From the NCBI GenBank assembly GCA_936432065.2, contig OW386291.2, positions 15,663,821 to 15,727,820 of the forward strand: DNA of 64,000 nt. Reading direction: 5' to 3'. Made by a program: the position numbers and the translations under genes. Under the pieces are notes generated by a model. The model searched no databases and was not told where the DNA came from. It worked only from the letters and a program-made list of their open reading frames with translations. Positions within the stretch are counted from its first letter, which is position 1. Every line of letters begins with the position of its first letter. Below, piece by piece: positions 57,727-64,000 of this stretch. The DNA is from Rutpela maculata. Taxonomy: Eukaryota; Arthropoda; Insecta; Coleoptera; Cerambycidae.

Positions 57727-59740
57727 TAAATGAGCGGGGAGGGTAATAATAAATATGCAGGGAAAATGTTCTTAAAAACCCTGCTGCAGGTGTCAGAGTA
57801 TAAAAACGGGCATTTACTCTAAAGAGCAAATCCTTAAATGGGATAGATTTCTGCGAGGGGTCAAGAGGGGTAGAAGGAAAGGGTAGTAAGAAAGGTGGTT
57901 TTGAGGGGAAGGGTTTTTCAGGGAAGTGTGTGTTTTATGGGGGGGATTATGGTCAGTCTGTCAGAGGGATATCGTAGAGTGGAAGGCGTTCGTAAATGTA
58001 TTTATGTGTGTGTTGTATGTTATGTTGTCGTCTAATATTCGCAATATTTTCTGTTAGTTGTGAGTTAGTAAGTTTGTAGGTAAAGAATTTTTGTGCAGTT
58101 TCGTCAATGTGTTCACGCATCATTTGCACCCCCGTAAGCCTATGCAGCTCCGCGATGGTGATATAGCGAGGTGAATTGGTTAATAGACGCAGCAATTTGT
58201 TTTGGGTTCTTTGCAATCTAAGGCACTGTGCGTCGGAAATTAAATTCCACGACGCACAGGTATAGGTTAAAATGGGTCTGAAAATTGCCTTGTAAAGGCA
58301 AATTTTATTTTCTATCGTTAATTTGCTGCGTCTGTTCACCAGCGGATATAGTTTGCTCAGTGCTGCATAGGCTTTATTTATAACCTTGGTTATATGGGGT
58401 GCAAAAGAAAGTCGAGTGTCAAGTGTCAGTCCTAATAAATTTACTGTTTTCTTTTCAGAGATATCATTATTGTCAAGTTTTAGTTTTGTAATAGTCCGTA
58501 TGTTTATGAGTTTTCTGTGGAAGGTTATGATTTCCGATTTGGAATGGTTAATCATAACCTTCCACAGCTTGTAATAGTCTAGTAGCTTTAAAGTATGGTA
58601 TCGTATTTTTTGTGTAGCAGTTTGTGCGTAAAAGCTGTTGGCGTAGATAGTTGTATCGTCGGCGTATAGAAGGAGATTTGTGGAAGGATGAGTAGGAATA
58701 TCAGATATATAGAGGTTGAATAGTACAGGCGAGAGGACGGACCCTTGAGGTACCCCCGCAGAAATTCTACATGACATTGAATGAGTATTATTTACCCGGA
58801 CCATTACTCGTCGGTCCCAAAGGTAGTTTTTGATGAGGGCAACTAAATACCCGGGCAGTCCACAAACATATTGTAGCTTGTAGACTAGCCCGTTATGCCA
58901 CACAGTATCGAAGGCGCGTTCAATATCTAATAGCAACATGACAGTACACTGCTTCTTGTTGTACGAGTCAATTATATCCTGCACCACTTTTACTAGAGAA
59001 AGTGTTGTACTGTGCCCCTCCCTGAAACCAAACTGCTGCACCGGCAGTAGGCGGTGTTTCACGAGTTTTTTGTGTAGAAGCCGCAGCACAACCCTCTCAG
59101 CCACCTTCCCCATAGTGTTAAGCAAACAAATGGGTCGGTAGCTGAGAGGATCATGCGGCGGCTTATTTAGCTTCAGGATGGGGATCACGATCCCCAGTTT
59201 CCATGATGCAGGAAAACATTGCAACTTAATCACCGAATTTAGGATGTGGGTGAGTTGTACAAGGGCTTTTTTGGGAAGGTTTTTGAGTAAGATATTGGGA
59301 ATGTTGTCGGGACCGGGAGCTTTTAGATTTGGGAGTGTTTTTAATATTTTAATAATTTCAGTGAGATTTGTTTGTAATTTTGCTAATTTTCGAGGTGGGA
59401 TAGGATAGCGGGAAGGGATCTGTCTGGCAAGTCTGGTTATGTTCTCTTGTTCGTCCGTTACGTTAGGTGTTGTTGTGTTTGTTTGTTGGAGGTGACCTGC
59501 AAGCAGTTCTGCCTTATCTAAGTCTTTGACAAAGGATTTATTGTCCTTTATAAGGGTAGGAATTTCTTTAAATTTATTTTTTAGCAACTTTGTCATTCGC
59601 CATAGTGTATTGTCTTTGCGAGTGAGGCGTGAGACTTTTTCGTTCCACGCCTCAGCTCTCTGACTATTTAATTTTAGCTTTATGTTTGCTTGCAGGTCCC
59701 GAAGTCGGAGTCTGGAGACGAAACTCTTGCCGCTACACCA
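57727..59740 (-). mobile_element. 5'-truncated Jockey-like LINE
   Basis: Contains the RT ORF and a roughly 220-bp 3' UTR ending 'AAACTAAATAAATTATTGAG'. The 5' break lies within the linker before RT at about 59740; endonuclease and ORF1 are absent. RT is completely open, so this copy is relatively young. Confidence 0.85.
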
Positions 59741-59869
59741 CCATTTCTTATTACTAAAATTGTTAATGAGTGTAATATATACCATTAGAAAATTTATTGT
59801 GATTATTAAGAAACACACACTAGTAAAATGTATTAAAAAAAAATAGTGATAAAAAATAACATTTCGCAA
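57953..59869 (-). CDS. LINE ORF2 reverse transcriptase (truncated, open)
   Basis: Open for 638 codons. Residues 1 to about 45 are hydrophobic and come from AT-rich flanking DNA, so the listed ATG is not the natural start. The element begins near residue 45-50. RT blocks follow: 'KAPGPDNIPNILL', 'SYRPICLLNTMGKVAERVV', 'QFGFREGHSTT', 'LLDIERAFDTVW' (motif A Asp), 'AGVPQGSVLSPVLFNLYISD', 'LLYADDTTIY' (catalytic Asp pair at about residues 404-405), then 'HSKSEIITF' and 'LLGLTLDTRLSFAPHI'. The C-terminal tail has 'PILTYTCASWNL' and 'LQRTQNKLLRLL', typical of the Jockey clade. The product copies element RNA at a chromosomal nick, but without its own endonuclease it cannot nick DNA. All RT catalytic residues are intact. 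Confidence 0.9.
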   Translation of the reverse strand: MRNVIFYHYFFLIHFTSVCFLIITINFLMVYITLINNFSNKKWWCSGKSFVSRLRLRDLQANIKLKLNSQRAEAWNEKVSRLTRKDNTLWRMTKLLKNKFKEIPTLIKDNKSFVKDLDKAELLAGHLQQTNTTTPNVTDEQENITRLARQIPSRYPIPPRKLAKLQTNLTEIIKILKTLPNLKAPGPDNIPNILLKNLPKKALVQLTHILNSVIKLQCFPASWKLGIVIPILKLNKPPHDPLSYRPICLLNTMGKVAERVVLRLLHKKLVKHRLLPVQQFGFREGHSTTLSLVKVVQDIIDSYNKKQCTVMLLLDIERAFDTVWHNGLVYKLQYVCGLPGYLVALIKNYLWDRRVMVRVNNTHSMSCRISAGVPQGSVLSPVLFNLYISDIPTHPSTNLLLYADDTTIYANSFYAQTATQKIRYHTLKLLDYYKLWKVMINHSKSEIITFHRKLINIRTITKLKLDNNDISEKKTVNLLGLTLDTRLSFAPHITKVINKAYAALSKLYPLVNRRSKLTIENKICLYKAIFRPILTYTCASWNLISDAQCLRLQRTQNKLLRLLTNSPRYITIAELHRLTGVQMMREHIDETAQKFFTYKLTNSQLTENIANIRRQHNIQHTHKYIYERLPLYDIPLTD

Positions 59870-60069
59870 GGTTTCTATTTATTACAAACCATAAAAAAAT
59901 GTAAAAAATATTTTTCTAAATTTTAAATTACTAATAACTTTTTTATTTACCAATCTATTTTGTTGAAAAACAATAGGGTTCTTCCTCTAGCTAACAACTA
60001 AGTTACTCTCCAAATTTCAATACAATCGGATTTTTCTTTCTTGAGTTATCGTGCTTACAAGAAACGTGA
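59870..60069. other. Short AT-rich spacer
   Basis: No gene. Leads into the microsatellite; 'TGAGTTATCGTGCTTACAAG' next to it resembles the flank of other GACA-tract repeats. Confidence 0.4.
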
Positions 60070-60210
60070 CGGACCGACAGACGGACAGGCGGACAGACAG
60101 ACGGACAGACAGACGGACAGACAGACGGACAGACAGACGGACAGACAGACGGACAGACAGACGGACAGACAGACAGACAGACAGACGGACAGATAGACGG
60201 ACAGACGGAC
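60070..60210. repeat. GACAGACG-type microsatellite
   Basis: About 11 units of ACGGACAGACAG with minor variation. Open reading through it on both strands (TDRRTDR..., VCPSVCPS...) is a repeat artefact. Confidence 0.9.
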
Positions 60211-60659
60211 ATTTTGAAAGTTGTTCAGAATTCGTTCACTAACATAACGATATAAAAAATTTTTCTCTACGAGCGATATTTACTGATTTAGAAATGTGCC
60301 GATCAAATACAATATACTCTTCGTTTTTGCGAAGAGTATAATAACTAACAAATAAAGGATTAGGCCAGTCGTCAGGGAGTTCAGGATGCGTAAATACCGT
60401 TTTAAATAGGGCAAAATATTTAACTTTTGAAATCGGTTCTTTATGAGCCTCTTTTAGGGGCCTCATACTAATTCTTTGCCCTCTCCCGCCAACCACCTTC
60501 AATTTTGGAACCCTTTCATTTAAAACTGTATTTTTTTTGCAAAAATTTCGGTTCTGAACTGTCCTACCAAAAAAAAAGATGGTTATCAAATTTAAAGATA
60601 AGTAAGTTCTCTATCGAAATAGTTCACACATTTTTACGTAGTATTAACGTTCTTGCAGT

Positions 60660-60882
60660 TATAGGCGGGGGAAGTCAAGTATCGTATCGCATTCGCACTA
60701 TATATCGACACTTTCCGTTATTTGTTCTTGATGTCAATGACAATCATGTAGAAGTGTCGAAGTATATGTAGACGACTTAGATCAAGCCGAAGAAACCGAC
60801 GATAAGGTATTAGCTTTTTTGGAACACGATAAACACGAGGAGGTTAAATCTGACAAAGACGATGCAGATGATAATTAAATCG
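60660..60882 (+). pseudogene. Acidic C-terminal coding relic in a foldback
   Basis: After a possible acceptor (TTGCAG at 60652-60657), one frame reads 'YRHFPLFVLDVNDNHVEVS'. A shifted frame from 60764 reads 'YVDDLDQAEETDDKV' and 'HEEVKSDKDDADDN', ending in a stop at 60878. Codon use looks genic and the charge pattern is typical of protein C-termini, but I do not recognise the family. One frameshift separates the two halves. Confidence 0.35.
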
Positions 60883-61077
60883 ACACTCGCAGTTTTATTG
60901 GACCTTCAGCTTCAAAAAAAATCCAAACTAATATAATGCATTAGCAGTAGAGAATAAAATAATTAGAAGTAAGTTAACCAAATAAACAAAAAGTGGATTA
61001 GGCCTATTGGGAACACCACTTGCGACACGATGCTGGACTTTCCCAGTCTATAACTCCAAGAATGTTGATACTACGAA

Positions 61078-61775
61078 AAAAACCGCTGCCCAAGGAATCA
61101 CTACTTCCACATCCGGATTTTCTATCCAAGTCACACAACGAAAAAATTTTGTATCTAGAAATAATTGTTTATGGAACTTTAATAATATATTTGAAATCCT
61201 CTACCCCAAAAACCCATAAAACGATACCCCACATCGGTAGTGGGGTGGGGGTGGTGACGGGGTGGGAGTGGGGGGGGTGGATAAATTAAAAAAATATTTT
61301 GAGGTTTCTGGTTCTTGTACACACACTAAATCACTTTTTTTTTCATCCCCTTTAATAATGAGGTGGGGGTGGTAATGGGGGTGGCTAATGTCAACATTTT
61401 TTTTTGACCTTAGCTTCTCTTATCTATACTAAATATCAATTTTATGAACTCTTACCTGCTTGATTTACCTATTTACTCCCAATTTACCTCAATTTACCCC
61501 CCAACCCTTCGACGGAACAAGATGAAAATATAATCTAGTTCTAGATCTCATTAAAGTACATATGTGTACCAAATTTCAACTGAATATCTCAAACGGTGCC
61601 AGAGTAAACGTGCGCACAAAAAAAGTTACAGACCGACAGACAGACCGACAGACAGAAATTTTTTTTTCACTCAAACTTGAAATCTCGACGTTTCATGACA
61701 TTCTAACCTATTTGAACAATAAAAATGTTTAAAAATTTTTTTGTCGTTACTATACTTCCACTGGATGTGGAAGTA
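61078..61775 (+). mobile_element. Dispersed repeat family P, copy at 61 kb
   Basis: Nearly identical to 22471-23177 over its full length, with the same start (AACCGCTGCCCAAGGAATC) and end (CTTCCACTGGATGTGGAAG) and a shorter GACAGACC tract. Confidence 0.8.
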
Positions 61776-62000
61776 AATGTGTCTGAACTATTTCGATAGA
61801 GAATTTACTTATCTTTAAATTTTAAAACCATATTTTTTTTGTAGGACAGTTAAGAACCGAGATAATGACAAGAACATGATTTTTGAACGATATTGCCCCA
61901 AAGTTGGGGGGCGTTACGGGAGACGAGCGAGGGGAAAAAATTAGTATGTCTAAAAGAAGCCTATAATGAACTGGTTCCAACAGTGATATCTTTTGCCTGA

Positions 62001-63570
62001 TTTAAAATTATGTTAATCTATTTAGGACATTATTATTAAAAACAATATTCATTACATCCATCAATATCATAAAATGGTTATAAAAGGAAAAGGAGAACCA
62101 TTATGAGATTTCTACCGCAGTTCTGGTTTCATATAAAGGACATTTCCTTCCAGGATTTACTTTTCTTCAGAATTATCATTATAAAAGTTTTTAATTTAGT
62201 GAGAAAACTGTCGCAGCACAAAAAGCGTCGTTAGATATATTAAAAGAAATAGGGCAAAATTTAATTACCGCGTATAAATTACGATATAAACGTTAAATAC
62301 CTCATTTGAAACTATAATATGAAAGTTCCTGTAGGGTTATAAAAATATTATGACAAGGTAATGCCCCTAGCAAATTTAATTTGTTTCGGAGCCCGCAGTT
62401 ACCGACATAAAATGTGTGTCATAATTTCACAGCGGCGTTTTTTAAGGTTTCGCCTTAAAGATAATTTACGAGATTCCAGCGATAAATGTAAATTCCGAAT
62501 TAAAAAATCTGTATATTTCAAAATGAACATAATTAGGGAAAATTCCTACAATTTATCATGTACACCATAACGTGAGGCAAAGGTATTTGTTAAAATTAAA
62601 GTGGGAAATGGAATACCTACCTAAGTAATAAGTAAAATGAATGTGACTTGTAATAGCTTTTCTGTATAAAGCGGTAAATGAAATAATGTGGATTAGAGGG
62701 TCTCTTGGAACAATAAATATGACTCCTAGTACATTTATTTGCCGTAATTTTGTTTGAATTGGAAGTAAAGATAATTATGGTCTCCAGATGATTTTCCTAT
62801 ACTACTGTATCATTTCTGTTAGCTTTGCAAAACTATTTACAAATAAATCCATTTAGAAATAATGGTTTTACTATTCCAATTTCTGATTTACAATCTACGA
62901 GATAGCCTTAGAGGTACGCTATCCCCCCCAACTTTGTCAGACTTGGCAAAACTTGGAAATTTTAGGCATGAGTTGGTAAGCCAAATCGCTAATAAAAAAA
63001 ATCGTCATACTCTAATAATTGATACAACTTGGAAAGACAATATTTGGAAAATTAACAAAATCACTTTTTCACAGTCATAGTAATAGTCTAGGAGATAGCT
63101 ACATGTATGGGGCTTGGGGTATAACCTATTGGCATTGCTGTTATGTTTTAACAAATATTGTTTTGAGTATTTTATCATATGTAAGTCAGACCTCCCCCCC
63201 TGGCCGTTTTGGCGCTAGTCGCCCCCGAAAATATTCAATTGTGGAACAGAGTATAATACTTTGAGGCTTGGGGCTTGGTGTTAATTGAAGAGGATATCTT
63301 GGCGATCAACATTCGATATATCCCAAAATTTTTTCTCCGTGCAATTGGCAGAGTGTGGAGTGTTGACCCTCGTATCCTGCGAGAAAAATACTTCAAGAAA
63401 CCACCTGAATTTCGCGTAGTAGTGTAATTCCTCATACAAACATATGAGGAATTACACTACATTTTATATTAGGGAAAAAAAGCTTATATTAAATATGTAC
63501 ATAGTACAAAGGACAGTAAAAAATTATGGGTGACGCTCCATTCTCTCAATGTTACTCATAAGAAGAACCG
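62001..63570. other. No gene seen
   Basis: AT-rich; the open segments at 62361-62570, 62862-63080 and 63019-63264 show background composition. A short C run lies near 62923. Confidence 0.4.
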
Positions 63571-63597
63571 GCTCGGTGGCGCAATGCTTAAGGTGTT
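63571..63597 (+). other. tRNA-like A-box segment
   Basis: CGGTGGCGCAATGCTTAAGG resembles a tRNA D-arm with an A box, but no B box follows; the LINE begins right after it. Possibly the stump of a tRNA-derived SINE. Confidence 0.3.
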
Positions 63598-64000
63598 AGG
63601 CTTAAAAATCTACCCCAAAAAGCGATTGTACAAATTACGTACATTATTAACTCTATCATTAAACTGCAGTATTTTCCCCCTAAGTGGAAAATTGCTGTCA
63701 TTGTCCCCATCCTAAAGCCGAGAAAGCTCCCGCACGAGCCGGGGAGTTATCGGCCAATCTCCCTCTTAAATACCCTGTCAAAATTGGCCGAAAAGGTGAT
63801 TGTAGGGCACCTCAACAGGCCCGTGGGGAAGAAGCATCTCCTGCCCACCCAACAGTTCGGCTTTAGGCCGGGACATACGACGACTCATGCGATCTGCAAA
63901 TTAGTCCAGGACACGTTGTATAGCTTCAACAAAAAGCAATGCAACGTTGTCCTACTAATTGATATTGAAAAAGCGTTCGATTCCACGTGGAGGAATGGAC
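63598..64000 (+). CDS. LINE ORF2 reverse transcriptase, partial, runs off the right edge
   Basis: An open frame without ATG starts abruptly at about 63598 (5'-truncated) and continues to the window end without a stop. It encodes 'KNLPQKAIVQ', 'VPILKPRKLPHEPGSYRPIS', 'LLPTQQFGFRPGHTTTHAI' and 'LLIDIEKAFDSTW' (motif A). It matches the order of the 57-59.7 kb Jockey-like LINE block by block but is GC-richer, about 50%. A related but distinct family; the catalytic YADD half lies outside the window. Confidence 0.85.

Larger units (their letters stand above)
60360..62000. mobile_element. Foldback element (about 1.64 kb) with a nested repeat and a coding relic
   Basis: Diverged arms: 60380-60630 and 61778-62000. 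Good blocks include AGTTCTCTATCGAAATAGTT against AACTATTTCGATAGAGAATT and a 'GTAGGACAGTT.AGAACCGA' pair; the outer parts share 'AATTAGTATG' and 'GCCTC..TTT'. The loop holds a coding-like relic (60660-60880) and a family P copy (61078-61775). No target duplication was fixed. Confidence 0.65.

Noticed and set aside
60078..60205. CRISPR-like regular repeat
   Set aside because: Units are about 12 bp with no spacers, in a eukaryotic context; a simple microsatellite.
60003..60242. ORFs on both strands through the GACAGACG tract
   Set aside because: Pure microsatellite translation (repeated TDR and VCPS residues); no gene.

Overview
The window looks like a repeat-dense, AT-rich (about 30% GC by eye) insect genome. 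The evidence is an errantivirus-type retrovirus with an env gene, Jockey-like LINEs, and hAT, piggyBac, Tc1/mariner, PIF/Harbinger-like and Helitron elements. I cannot name the species. A beetle or another insect with a large genome is plausible, but this is a guess. I find no intact host gene. Essentially everything recognisable is a mobile element, a relic of one, or a foldback (long inverted repeat) element.

Region 0.7-9.15 kb: a complete LTR retrovirus-like element of 8,427 bp. It has nearly identical LTRs, a tRNA-Ser primer-binding site, gag, protease-RT-RNaseH-integrase, a spliced env, and a polypurine tract. It sits in a (TA)n microsatellite with a TATA target duplication. Gag is open. 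Pol carries one in-frame TAA just before the RT active site, and env carries one in-frame TAA, so this copy looks young but defective. A 17-nt leader exon ending in a consensus splice donor joins in frame to the env body and supplies its start codon.

Region 9.7-32.5 kb: a hAT end, a Jockey-like LINE relic, a 1,008-bp hAT element with a perfect 8-bp duplication, and a foldback carrying a coding scrap. Next come an internally deleted piggyBac-like element with a nested 100-bp hairpin element, a Tc1/mariner-type MITE with a Helitron inside it, and three more LINE relics. Large foldbacks follow at 23.7-25.7, 26.6-27.6 and 30.3-31.2 kb. The last holds a broken piece of a multicopy cysteine-rich protein family.

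Region 32.5-38 kb: a 2.7-kb element with about 50-bp terminal inverted repeats. Its left repeat is split by a 399-bp SINE that has a 5S rRNA-like head. Inside is a good candidate exon on the minus strand. A foldback between (TA)n tracts follows; it holds an ORF that resembles the N-terminus of the same cysteine-rich family, with part of the ORF tandemly duplicated.

Region 38-57 kb: no coding genes seen. It holds many foldbacks and MITEs (42.6, 44.9, 48.3, 49.5, 50.6 and 55.2 kb), dispersed repeat families, and a Penelope-like fragment with a hammerhead-ribozyme-like core at 52.2 kb.

Region 57-64 kb: a 5'-truncated Jockey-like LINE with a fully open reverse transcriptase on the minus strand, a GACA-type microsatellite, a foldback carrying a coding relic and a nested repeat copy, and the start of a second GC-rich LINE running off the right edge.

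The most unusual pattern is the density of long foldback elements. Several carry pieces of protein-coding sequence, and at least two of those pieces appear to come from one uncharacterised cysteine-rich protein family.
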